Below, piece by piece: positions 6,707 to 13,552 of a stretch of 19,009 nt of DNA (within the stretch, counting starts at the first letter, position 1; each line of letters opens with the position of its first letter). The translations under genes and the position numbers were made by a program. The stretch lies in the NCBI GenBank assembly GCA_964440805.1, contig CAYTTR010000043.1, positions 1-19,009 on the forward strand. The letters are read 5' to 3'. Source of the DNA: CAYTTR01 sp964440805. Lineage in GTDB: Bacteria > Acidobacteriota > Aminicenantia > Aminicenantales > Aminicenantaceae. The notes under the pieces were generated by a model. That model was given only the letters and a program-made list of their open reading frames with translations, was not told where the DNA came from and did no database searches.

Positions 6707-6731
6707 TTCAGGCCTGATAATTAAGTTTTAT

Positions 6732-7601
6732 TCAATCATCCACTTCATCCCAGGCTTTTCCGGCATCAATAGCTGAGAGCAGAAACCGTACTCCTTGGTT
6801 ATCTGAGGGGTTGAACCAGAGCATCCGCTCAAACTGCCGCCGTGCCTCTTTATTACGCCCCATCCGCCACAGCGACAGCCCGTATCCGTGGAGACATCTA
6901 AGAAAAGGCCGGTTGTCGATTCTTCCCCATGGCAGAACAATCTTTTCATCACCGGGAAAGGACAGCTCTCCTATTTTGACACCGATTTCGTAATGTTTTT
7001 TCGCTTTTTCCATCGAAAAAGATTGAGCGCTCTTCGTGCTGCGAAAACACCAATTTCCCAGGTGGGCATGGGCATCCAGACAACGGATGTCTAAAGACAG
7101 AAGGATCTCCATGATTCTGAGGGCTTCCTCATAATGCCCTCTCTCGAACAGCTCATTAGAATTTGATATTGGATCGTCAAAGGGATCGTCCGGGTCCTGA
7201 AGGGGAAGAACTTGCTCCATTTCGTAGGAAATTCTGGGGCCGAAATCGATTATATCTTTGAAATACTTTATAGTTGAATCACCTGGCTCGCCCCAGTATT
7301 CTTCCTCGGGATTCCACGGCCAGGGATCTCTCAAAACCAGCGGCTCAAAATTAAGAGCCGGGATATCGATCCTTGCCGATTCAACCTTTCCCGACATATA
7401 AAATGTGTTCTTGAACTGCCACAATTTTTCCGGCCTTACAGTAAGGATCTCACCCTCAACCTCCCACCTGACTTTCCGCAAGGTGAGGGGAATGTTTGAA
7501 TCCAAGGTCCTGCACCGGATTGCAGTTTTTTTTACCGCCACAGCCAGCAACTCAATTGTCTCACCTAACGGGATTCCCAGTTTCTCCGACAGATCACTCA
7601 T
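6732..7601 (-). CDS. Tetratricopeptide-repeat protein of unknown function
   Basis: A 289-residue soluble protein. Residues about 1-145 are a non-repeat region ending in an acidic, proline-rich stretch (LPLQDPDDPFDDP). TPR-like helix pairs follow: about 150-187 (ELFERGHYEEALRIMEILL then LDAHAHLGNWCF) and about 231-272 (RPFLRCLHGYGLSLWRMGRN then EARRQFERMLWFNPSDNQG). L-x-P-S/N-D-N-Q-G endings of this kind occur in conserved single-copy TPR proteins of unknown role. The ATG is supported by GAGGAG about ten bases upstream. The gene looks intact and stands alone between repeat clusters, with no operon partner. TPRs mediate protein contacts; the partner is unknown. Confidence 0.72.
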   Translation of the reverse strand: MSDLSEKLGIPLGETIELLAVAVKKTAIRCRTLDSNIPLTLRKVRWEVEGEILTVRPEKLWQFKNTFYMSGKVESARIDIPALNFEPLVLRDPWPWNPEEEYWGEPGDSTIKYFKDIIDFGPRISYEMEQVLPLQDPDDPFDDPISNSNELFERGHYEEALRIMEILLSLDIRCLDAHAHLGNWCFRSTKSAQSFSMEKAKKHYEIGVKIGELSFPGDEKIVLPWGRIDNRPFLRCLHGYGLSLWRMGRNKEARRQFERMLWFNPSDNQGVRFLLSAIDAGKAWDEVDD

Positions 7602-7787
7602 CTCTTCACAACTCCTCAGTTGACAATCAACCCGTTCAAGAAAATGAAGCCAATGTAATATGTCCGCCTCAGTTTTTCTATATAACGGGATTAAAGCCGA
7701 AATTTCAACCGGGATGGTATTGTATACGAATCGAAGCCACTAAGAAAGCACCCTTGAAAATAAAAAGAAATGCTTAACAAAAAATAT
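7602..7787. other. Leader region of the TPR gene, otherwise empty
   Basis: No independent gene seen. A plus-strand frame crosses from inside the TPR gene into this stretch, but has no ribosome binding site and no recognisable domain. Confidence 0.5.
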
Positions 7788-7827
7788 GGACGTCCCCCAA
7801 GGTGCCACACCCTTTCCCCTGAATGGA
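7788..7827 (+). repeat. Repeat A, short copy
   Basis: GGACGTCCCCCAAGGTGCC then ACACCCTTTCCCCTGAATGG. A clear core with a two-base difference inside. Confidence 0.7.
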
Positions 7828-7902
7828 ATAAAGCCCCTCATCAGAAGATTAACTCCCATGCTGTACATATAATCTCTGTAAAGGGTGTTTTTTTGGTCAA
7901 TT

Positions 7903-7933
7903 GGGGGATTTGGGGTTGGAGGGTTTTTTGGGG
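7903..7933 (+). other. G-quadruplex-forming motif before repeat B
   Basis: Four G runs (7903-7907, 7912-7915, 7921-7923, 7930-7933) with loops of 4, 5 and 6 bases fit the usual G-quadruplex rule. A further GGGG opens repeat B at 7947. Confidence 0.55.
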
Positions 7934-7946
7934 TGTGGTTTTTTTT

Positions 7947-8036
7947 GGGGTCGCACCATGGCAAATATCTGTTAATCGATAAGATAGCTAATTTTTTGCC
8001 TCTATTTTAGGCTTTAAACGCCATTTTCGCCCCCCC
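7947..8036 (+). repeat. Repeat B, full-length copy
   Basis: Starts GGGGTCGCACCATGGCAAAT and ends GCCATTTTCGCCCCCCC. The ends are imperfect inverted repeats: the end read in reverse is GGGGGGGCGAAAATGGC. GGCAAAT near the start and ATTTTTTGCC in the middle can also pair, and GCCT/AGGC forms a small internal hairpin. About 90 bp, with no open frame: a miniature element lacking its own transposase. Confidence 0.75.
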
Positions 8037-8090
8037 AAAAATCGGTTTAAAGCCATTAAATACTGATCATCATTCTTCCCTGAGTAAAAT

Positions 8091-8488
8091 GGGGACGTCC
8101 CCCAAAGGGACACCCCTTCCAGGGGAAAAGAAGTTTAAAGCACATGATTTATTGCTGCTGCAGTAATTGAGTTTTCCATTTTTCAAAAAATACCGGTGAA
8201 AAAATTTGGCAGTACTTGCAAATTCCGGTCGAAAGCGGCCGCCTATTCCTATTTAATCCGGCCGCTTATTCCGGTTAATTCCAGCCAATTTTTTCCGGAT
8301 TCCGAACCTTTTTTAGATGAAGTAACCCTGGATAAATTATTTTTTTCTTCTGCCTCGGCTTACAGAAGTTCTTAATTCCCGGGAAAGATAAATCACCAGA
8401 TAATATTAGAAGGAGGTTAAGTGTTTAAAGAGGTGACTATGGCTGCGTCCTAAAATCAAAATTGCGAAAAAGATTGTGCACTAACTGG
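8091..8488 (+). repeat. Repeat A1, copy 2 (long form), left of the kinase island
   Basis: GGGGACGTCCCCCAAAGGGA, ACCCCTTCCAGGGGAA, AAGAAGTTTAAAGCAC, TTATTGCTGCTGCAGTAATT, then a middle unique to this copy with CGGCCGCCTATTCC-type short repeats. The shared tail is GATAAATCACCAGATAATAT, TAGAAGGAGGTTAAGTG, GGCTGCGTCCTAAAATCAAA, ATTGCGAAAAAGATT. The copy at 12164-12500 has the same head and tail in the same orientation. Confidence 0.8.
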
Positions 8489-8516
8489 ATATCCTTTAAT
8501 ACAAGCATAATTATTT

Positions 8517-8545
8517 TTGCAAAAAAATCATAATTTTTATATTCT
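8517..8545 (+). promoter_or_regulatory. Candidate promoter of the nuclease gene
   Basis: TTGCAA (8517-8522), 17 bp, TATTCT (8540-8545). Transcription would start about at the GTG (8552), giving a leaderless mRNA, which fits the missing Shine-Dalgarno sequence. An alternative is TTGTGC (8474-8479), 17 bp, TAATAC (8497-8502), whose -35 lies inside repeat A1. Sequence inference only. Confidence 0.35.
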
Positions 8546-8551
8546 ATCTTC

Positions 8552-9172
8552 GTGCCTCGACTAAATGCTTTAAGTAATATTCCAAAAGTAAGGTTTCATG
8601 AACCTGAATTAAATCTTCCAGGTCGCAGGCTGGGATTAGATAATGAAGAATCCTGGTTTACGATTCAATTTGCCAAAGATTATATTAAGCAGCACTTGGT
8701 AATTCACCAAAGATCAAAAAAAAATAATATTGCATGTATTCGCCAGATTGCAATAAATGGTTTTGGGATTGCAGATATGGTAGCTGTATCCTGGGAATCA
8801 AATATAAATAGAAATAATAAGAAGTTGATATCAGTTGAGGAATTTTTGCTTAAATTTAAGCCGACTATCCGTGCTTTCGAAATTAAACTCAATAATTGGC
8901 GTAAAGGAATGATACAAGCACATAGATATCGTTATTTTGCCAATGCAACGATACTAGTGCTGCCAATGGATAGAAATTCCAATGCTTTAAAACATATAGA
9001 AACATTTAAGAAGATTCATGTCGGCCTTTGGTCTTATGATCCGTCCTCCAAGAGAATATTGGTTCATTATACGCCCCGTCCTTCTTCAGTAGTCGAAATG
9101 AAACATATGATAAAAGCTGTCCATGTAATGGCAAATACCTCTAAAGTTCTGCCAATTTTACGAAAGCATTAA
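8552..9172 (+). CDS. PD-(D/E)XK-like nuclease-fold protein
   Basis: A 206-residue protein starting at GTG; a stop at 8531-8533 closes the frame upstream. The core pattern fits a PD-(D/E)XK nuclease. GFGIADMVAVSW at 71-81 carries Asp75. TIRAFEIKLNNW at 105-116 carries the Glu110-x-Lys112 pair on the next strand. A helix with IQAHRYRYFANATILVLP at 121-138 carries Gln122 and Tyr126, resembling the Q-x3-Y motif of RecB-like families. It reads toward the barrel protein gene and overlaps its end by 32 bp. Relatives of this fold act as restriction, repair or defence nucleases. Its assignment rests on motif spacing only, and its pairing with the kinase and barrel genes is inference from position. Confidence 0.62.
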   Translation: MPRLNALSNIPKVRFHEPELNLPGRRLGLDNEESWFTIQFAKDYIKQHLVIHQRSKKNNIACIRQIAINGFGIADMVAVSWESNINRNNKKLISVEEFLLKFKPTIRAFEIKLNNWRKGMIQAHRYRYFANATILVLPMDRNSNALKHIETFKKIHVGLWSYDPSSKRILVHYTPRPSSVVEMKHMIKAVHVMANTSKVLPILRKH

Positions 9173-10343
9173 GACTATTTTTTAGAGCCTCCATATACTC
9201 AATATTGGTTTCATAACCTTCAGAAAATCCAAGTCTGTGCAATCTCATATAATACTTTTCAGCATTAATAATATAGTCTTTAAGTTTCCTTAGATTTTCC
9301 TTGATGTCATCTGAAACAATATCATCAATCATGGATTTAAGTGCCTGCCATGATTGAAGTGCTTCATCAGTGCGGCTTGGTTCTCTTCCCACATAGAGCT
9401 TGTCAGTAGATAAACCATTCATCAAATCTGGCATTACCTCAATGAATGCCTCTAACAAATTAACCGGTATTCTGTTGAGAAGTTTGATGCAAAGATATTT
9501 TACTAAAGGAAGTTGCCCTCCCCTTGAACTTCTAATATAACGGCCCATTGAAAAAACCTGCAGATTTGACCACCATCCAGTTGCCCCTGCATATCCACCT
9601 ACAGCTCCAAGTAATGGTGTAAGAATGTCTGAGAACCCATTAATTACTTTCATGCCATTAAGTGAAAGGCTGTAGTTTAGTAGCATCCATCCTGCAATTA
9701 CATTTTCGGAGATAATTTCTGAACGAATGGTTCCAACGCGTTCATCAGCGGGTCCAGCACCAATCAATGCATATATACCATCTGGAGAAACATCTAAAGC
9801 AGTTATTATATTGAGGAAATTTGTGAAATTATTGTTGTTAACTATAGCATCCCGATATGCCGCAACAGTTGCATGCACTGGAAATTTGATTCCAATTTCA
9901 TTTGCAATAGGTTTAGTCCTATTTATAAATGAAATAGCAATGGCAGTCTCAAGAGAATTAAAAGAATTGTCAATAAAGATATTAGGAGCTATTATTTGTG
10001 TGCAGCCAATTTCTTTTTGCGACTTAAAAGCGTCATGTAATAGTTGATCTACCAGATTTCTATCAGTTAAAAGATTTTTTCTTTTAAGATCTAAGAAATA
10101 AGGCCATTCTTCTAAATAGCGTAATTGGGCGTTAGGAGTCCCCATATATATTGCCGCATATAATTCGGGATCAAGAATGATATCAATATCTTTGTTCAAT
10201 TGTTTTAATTCAGTTGCAAATTGTTTTGCTGACTCTGGAGTTAGATATCGAGGACTCAGAATTACACCATCAATTAAATTTTGCTTAATAGCAATGTTAA
10301 TTTTATCAGATGCAGCATGCCCGTGTTGAGCATATAATTTCAT
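9141..10343 (-). CDS. TIM-barrel-like protein coupled to a Ser/Thr kinase
   Basis: 400 residues of unknown family with strong alpha/beta periodicity. Successive strand-like segments are KLYAQHGH (2-9), IDGVILSPRYLT (24-35), IDIILDPELY (53-62), CTQIIAPNIFID, KFPVHATVAAY, PDGIYALIGAG, MKVINGFSDILTPLL and AGATGWWSNL, each followed by a helix. Eight such units fit a (beta/alpha)8 barrel occupying about the first 270 residues. The rest is helical. Conserved-looking DPE, HAT, GAGPADERVG and GATGWW turns line the expected active-site side. A tRNA-guanine transglycosylase-like barrel, as in DpdA, is a loose possibility that I cannot establish. The ATG shares its A with the kinase stop (TAATG) and is preceded by GGAGG, so the two genes are translationally coupled. 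Confidence 0.6.
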   Translation of the reverse strand: MKLYAQHGHAASDKINIAIKQNLIDGVILSPRYLTPESAKQFATELKQLNKDIDIILDPELYAAIYMGTPNAQLRYLEEWPYFLDLKRKNLLTDRNLVDQLLHDAFKSQKEIGCTQIIAPNIFIDNSFNSLETAIAISFINRTKPIANEIGIKFPVHATVAAYRDAIVNNNNFTNFLNIITALDVSPDGIYALIGAGPADERVGTIRSEIISENVIAGWMLLNYSLSLNGMKVINGFSDILTPLLGAVGGYAGATGWWSNLQVFSMGRYIRSSRGGQLPLVKYLCIKLLNRIPVNLLEAFIEVMPDLMNGLSTDKLYVGREPSRTDEALQSWQALKSMIDDIVSDDIKENLRKLKDYIINAEKYYMRLHRLGFSEGYETNIEYMEALKNSLNAFVKLAEL

Positions 10344-11224
10344 TATAATGCCTCCATTTTTTTAATTATTTCTTTGATATTAGAAGGGCGCAAACAAGGT
10401 TTTTTCTTTATAAGTTGATCTATTGTATAGCAAAATGATTGGGGTAGATCTTGTCTATAACTGCTTAGTGATATTGGATTCACCCCTATAATTCTTTGAA
10501 ATGTTGATAAATCATTTTCAATTCCTCGAGCAAAAGGATGAACTCCTGATGCATATTCATATAAAGTTAAGGCGGCTGAATAGAGATCACTTCTAAAATC
10601 AATGAGCTCACGGAAATTTTGATTGAAGTATTCTGGAGGCATATATGGAAGTGTTCCCAATAGAATATCTGGGTTTCTAGTTATGTTTGTGCTGTGAAGC
10701 TTGAAAGCTATTCCGAGGTCTAAAACAACATAAGGTCGATCGGGGTTATCTAACGAGAATACATTTCCGGGTTTTATGTCTCTATGAATGAGTCTATTCT
10801 TCTTCAATTCTTCTATTACAAATAAAAAACATATTAATAAGTTTTTGCATTGTTTAAAATTCGGTTTGTATCCTTCTTCTATAAGTTCGAGCAAAGTCTT
10901 TCCTTCTAGAAATTCTTCAGAGTAAATAATGTAATCTAGATTTTGAATAATATATTTGCGAGGATTCATTGTGCCGAGTTTTACTATGTACGGGCAATTA
11001 CATTGATTTAAAGACTCAATTTCTCGTTTGACTCTTAATAAAATTTCAGACTGTTCTTCTGAATCATCTTCTTCCCGGGGAATGTGAATAACTTTCAGCG
11101 CTTCCTTTTTCTCATTTATAATAACTTCATAAACTGCCTTGAATCCCCCTTTGGCAACAAATCGAATTACTGTAATATTCTCAAGATATTCATTTAAAAT
11201 TTCAATATCAGGTATATTTTCCAT
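10343..11224 (-). CDS. Hanks-type serine/threonine protein kinase
   Basis: A 293-residue soluble protein that is almost entirely one kinase domain. It has a glycine loop AKGGFKAVY (24-32), ATP-anchoring Lys44 in ALKVI, an alphaC glutamate in VKREIESL (68 or 70), and catalytic HRDIKPGNV (His147-Arg148-Asp149, Lys151, Asn154). The metal-binding DLG (169-171) replaces DFG. GTLPYMPPEY (190-199) stands for APE, and SDLYSAALTLYEYASG is helix F. All catalytic residues are present, so it should be active. There is no membrane segment, PASTA or other sensor domain, so it probably acts on a partner in the cytoplasm. The obvious candidate is the barrel protein translated directly after it. The upstream Shine-Dalgarno sequence is weak. 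Confidence 0.9.
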   Translation of the reverse strand: MENIPDIEILNEYLENITVIRFVAKGGFKAVYEVIINEKKEALKVIHIPREEDDSEEQSEILLRVKREIESLNQCNCPYIVKLGTMNPRKYIIQNLDYIIYSEEFLEGKTLLELIEEGYKPNFKQCKNLLICFLFVIEELKKNRLIHRDIKPGNVFSLDNPDRPYVVLDLGIAFKLHSTNITRNPDILLGTLPYMPPEYFNQNFRELIDFRSDLYSAALTLYEYASGVHPFARGIENDLSTFQRIIGVNPISLSSYRQDLPQSFCYTIDQLIKKKPCLRPSNIKEIIKKMEAL

Positions 11225-11572
11225 TTATATGCCACATCAGTAGATATGAATTAAATATCAACCAAAAAAAAGTGAATTCAGTTGAAGCCACATTTTTCGT
11301 TATATTCATATTAATGATGACGAATGAAAGAGATTAACTTTCTCATAAAAATATAAATTCATAGAGTTGTATAATGCGATTTCATTGAAGTTGTGAGAAT
11401 ATGAAAAAGAAGCAAAAAGAAAATGTTTTTAAATATTTTTCATCTTACAGGGAAAAATAAGTTGAACAGAAATTGTTTTATGAAAAACAGATATGAATTC
11501 TAGATTTTTTTCGATATTCATTATAACAATATTATTATTAATTCATTATGCGCTTGTAGTATTCATAATTAT
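11225..11572. other. AT-rich intergenic stretch upstream of the kinase
   Basis: No coding sequence, repeat of families A or B, or terminator is recognised. The kinase promoter should lie near its left end, but no convincing -35/-10 pair stands out. Confidence 0.5.
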
Positions 11573-11905
11573 CTAACCGCATTTAGGTGGTTTACATTTT
11601 GTGCAAGGAGTATAGCCCTGAGCGCATGCTTTTTTTAATGATATCGGGATTTTGCTTTTCTTTAGATAGCTGCAAGAACCTATATGATATTTTTTCCCTG
11701 TTTTAGTTATATAAACTATAATATCTTTATTGGCTTTTCTTGCTTCTTCTTTATCAACTTCGATTAAAGCGATTCTTTCATGCCCTTTTAGGAGAGGTGA
11801 ATCTATATAAGTTTCTTGAGAAAGAAGATGTAATGGTTGGGAATTAATAAATATGAATAGAGTTAGTAACAGAAATATAGATAGATTTGTTTTGAAAATT
11901 TTCAT
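11573..11905 (-). CDS. Exported cysteine-rich protein with ComEC/nuclease-tail-like domain
   Basis: About 110 residues from the ATG at 11905 (MKIFKTNLSIFLLLTLFIFI), chosen because it begins a normal signal peptide: a short basic part, then a long hydrophobic core. An ATG at 11923 and a TTG at 11941 are alternatives. The mature C-terminus reads VYITKTGKKYHIGSCSYLKK, then a helix, then AQGYTPCTKCKPP. Such a YHxxxC...GYxPCxxC tail occurs at the ends of ComEC-like and secreted nuclease proteins and probably binds metal through its cysteines. The tail stands alone here, after a short linker (ERIALIEVDKEEARKANKD). Likely periplasmic or secreted; function unknown. Confidence 0.68.
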   Translation of the reverse strand: MKIFKTNLSIFLLLTLFIFINSQPLHLLSQETYIDSPLLKGHERIALIEVDKEEARKANKDIIVYITKTGKKYHIGSCSYLKKSKIPISLKKACAQGYTPCTKCKPPKCG

Positions 11906-12135
11906 TATAATTCTAAATGACATGGGAGATATTCTTATCAATATTCTTTTTAAACTAAGAACTATTGGATAAGCACCTAAATATTTTCTTTTAATTTTAT
12001 AATTCTGGTTCGCGGCAGTATTATATAGATTTCTTATTTAATTCTTTAGTCGGATGAATATAAAAAAGTTTGGAATTTTATTTTCATTTTTTTGTTGTTT
12101 TATATTTTAGTAAAAAGGGGTAGGCGTGATAAAAG

Positions 12136-12155
12136 GGGATGACGTTCCCCAAAAG
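12136..12155 (+). repeat. Repeat A, minimal copy
   Basis: GGGGATGACGTTCCCCAAAA: only the palindromic head of the core, 9 bp before the long copy. Confidence 0.5.
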
Positions 12156-12163
12156 TGTAAAAA

Positions 12164-12500
12164 TGGGGGACGTTCCCCAAGGGACACCCCTTCCAGGGAA
12201 AAAGAAGTTAGAGATGCCTGATTTATTGCTGCTGCTGCAGTAATTAAACTTCCCGTTTTCCTAAAATTCCTCAAGCAGGAGGAAAAATGTTAGAGGCATC
12301 TGTTTTTCTCCTTTTCTGGGAATTAAGATTCCTCTCTTCCTCAAATATCTCTGATGAAATTTGGCAGCCCTTCAATCTTATTTCTCAGGGCAGATAAATC
12401 CTCAAAATAATATTAGAAGGAGATTAAGTATTTAAATAGATTACGATGGCTGCATCCTAAAATCAAAATTGCGAACAAGATTATACATTAATCTGATTTT
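12164..12500 (+). repeat. Repeat A1, copy 3 (long form), right of the kinase island
   Basis: GGGGGACGTTCCCCAAGGGA, ACCCCTTCCAGGGAAAAAGA, TTATTGCTGCTGCTGCAGTA, then a tail with GATAAATCCTCAAAATAATA, TTAGAAGGAGATTAAGTA, GGCTGCATCCTAAAATCAAA and ATTGCGAACAAGATT. It shares head and tail with the copy at 8091-8488. Confidence 0.8.
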
Positions 12501-12530
12501 GCGCATGGCACTGATTTCTAATAATTTTGC

Positions 12531-12625
12531 TGGATTCCGGATCGGCGCCCGGAATAACAAAAAGTACTGTATTCCGGGTCGAGTCGACAGGAAGGACTGG
12601 ATTCCGGATCAGGGGCCGGAATGAC
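12531..12625 (+). repeat. Cluster of GGATTCCGG hairpin repeats (family C)
   Basis: Two complete units pair ATTCCGG with CCGGAAT over 8-base loops (12534-12555 and 12601-12622). A third half-unit, ATTCCGG, begins at 12571. They are spaced about 30-37 bp. The bulk of 12500-12646 consists of these units. Confidence 0.65.
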
Positions 12626-12646
12626 GGGAAAGAGACAATTTATTCG

Positions 12647-13033
12647 TTATTTGGATTTACGGCTTAAATTTTTCTCTATTTCGCCAATAAAATTTTCAGC
12701 GTTTTTCAAAATGTTTCGAGCTTCCTGTTTGGTAATATCGACATCATAGGCGTAGTCCCCGATATTTCTAACTCGAAAAGCATCCCTCAACATCTGATGA
12801 TATTTACTGTCTATCACTCCTGTTTTTATAAAATGCTCTCCAAATACAGAAATAACGCCCGAGTGTTTAGAGAAAGAAAGTTCTTTTTTTAAAAGCAAAG
12901 CCTCAGCCATATAAAACATTGCATAGTAGGCTCGAGATGCTGAAAAACTGTAAAAACCATCGTCAAATAATTTATTAGCAGCTTTAAGGCTTTCTTTTGC
13001 CTTTTTAATGAGTTTAATAATTTCCGGAGTCAT
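12647..13033 (-). CDS. HEPN-domain protein of an MNT/HEPN pair
   Basis: A 128-residue helical protein. KKAKESLKAANKLFDDGFY (10-28), then SASRAYYAMFYMAEALLLKK (31-50) and SKHSGVISVFGEHFI are the usual helices of the HEPN (PF05168-type) family. The C-terminal motif reads FRVRNIGDYAYD (86-97): Arg89-Asn90 is kept, but where R-x4-6-H toxins have histidine there is Asp-Tyr. This is typical of a subgroup often described as R-N-x-x-D-Y. Whether it cuts RNA is therefore uncertain. The ATG overlaps the stop of the nucleotidyltransferase gene by 4 bp (ATGA), so the two are translationally coupled. It may be a toxin or the nucleotide-binding partner of its neighbour. Confidence 0.85.
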   Translation of the reverse strand: MTPEIIKLIKKAKESLKAANKLFDDGFYSFSASRAYYAMFYMAEALLLKKELSFSKHSGVISVFGEHFIKTGVIDSKYHQMLRDAFRVRNIGDYAYDVDITKQEARNILKNAENFIGEIEKNLSRKSK

Positions 13034-13350
13034 ACGGAAATTCCCTCTTTTTTGACATTTATAAACAAAGGAATTTTTTTAGTATTAAAGTCGCTTATCC
13101 TGGCAGGAATCGCAGAAATTAAAATCTTATAATTAAAAATTTTATGAATCTTTGATTCAATGTCTGAAATCCGGTGAACCTCTGCCCAGAAGTCCTTAAT
13201 TTCTTTCAACAATACAAGAACGTCTATATCAGATTCTTTATCCTCTTCTCCTCGGGCATAGGAGCCATAAAGAATAATGTCAACCAATCTATCACCATAT
13301 TCTTCTTTGAGTTTTTCCTTGAAAAGTTTAATAGCTTCTTGATGAATCAT
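13030..13350 (-). CDS. MNT-type nucleotidyltransferase of the MNT/HEPN pair
   Basis: 106 residues from the ATG at 13350, which has AAAGGT just upstream; a TTG at 13371 is an alternative. The nucleotidyltransferase signature is YGSYARGEEDKESDIDVLVL: Gly29-Ser30, then Asp41 and Asp43. A third acidic residue, expected on a later strand, is not obvious (the strand reads YKILISAI), so catalysis may be impaired or use another residue. It precedes the HEPN gene with a 4-bp overlap. In related pairs the nucleotidyltransferase is the antitoxin. It is a different subgroup from MntA at 3357, with unrelated surrounding sequence, so the two modules were acquired independently. Confidence 0.85.
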   Translation of the reverse strand: MIHQEAIKLFKEKLKEEYGDRLVDIILYGSYARGEEDKESDIDVLVLLKEIKDFWAEVHRISDIESKIHKIFNYKILISAIPARISDFNTKKIPLFINVKKEGISV

Positions 13351-13371
13351 TTTAACCTTTAATACTGTCAA

Positions 13372-13551
13372 CCTTTTGTCGAGTGGAGGAATATTCGAAA
13401 TATTGCTAAGACATAGTAATGTATACTACATCATAGCTCAGTTTTCAACTTCAAGGCAGCTTGGCTGATTTAGCTTGTTGAAAAAGCTTTACTGAATTTT
13501 GAAGGGGTGGTTTATTTTTTGTTTTATTTTTTGGGGTTATTTTTTGGGGTT
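13372..13551. other. Intergenic stretch ending in a G/T-rich leader
   Basis: No gene. Near 13382-13440 lie AATATTCGAAATATT and a TAGTA...TACTA dyad that could be operators of the MNT/HEPN operon. From 13501 the plus strand is almost only G and T (GGGG at 13504, 13533 and 13546), as before the full repeat B at 7947. Confidence 0.4.
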
Positions 13552-13552
13552 T

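Larger units (their letters stand above)
11942..12646. other. Gene-free stretch of repeats
   Basis: No credible coding sequence. It holds a short type A copy, a long A1 copy and a cluster of GGATTCCGG hairpins, all listed separately. Confidence 0.6.

Noticed and set aside
7496..7777. Plus-strand open frame overlapping the start of the TPR gene
   Set aside because: Mostly antisense to a better-supported gene; its non-overlapping end has no recognisable domain or ribosome binding site.
7740..7964. Minus-strand frame (PWCDPKK...) spanning repeats A and B
   Set aside because: A similar PWCDPK start occurs at 18420-18635, but the rest is not shared. The likeness comes from the repeats themselves, and no start signal is present.
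8552..9172. Calling the nuclease a Cas4 or holiday-junction resolvase
   Set aside because: The Asp75/Glu110/Lys112 pattern fits the wide PD-(D/E)XK fold, but no cysteine cluster or family-specific motif supports a narrower name.
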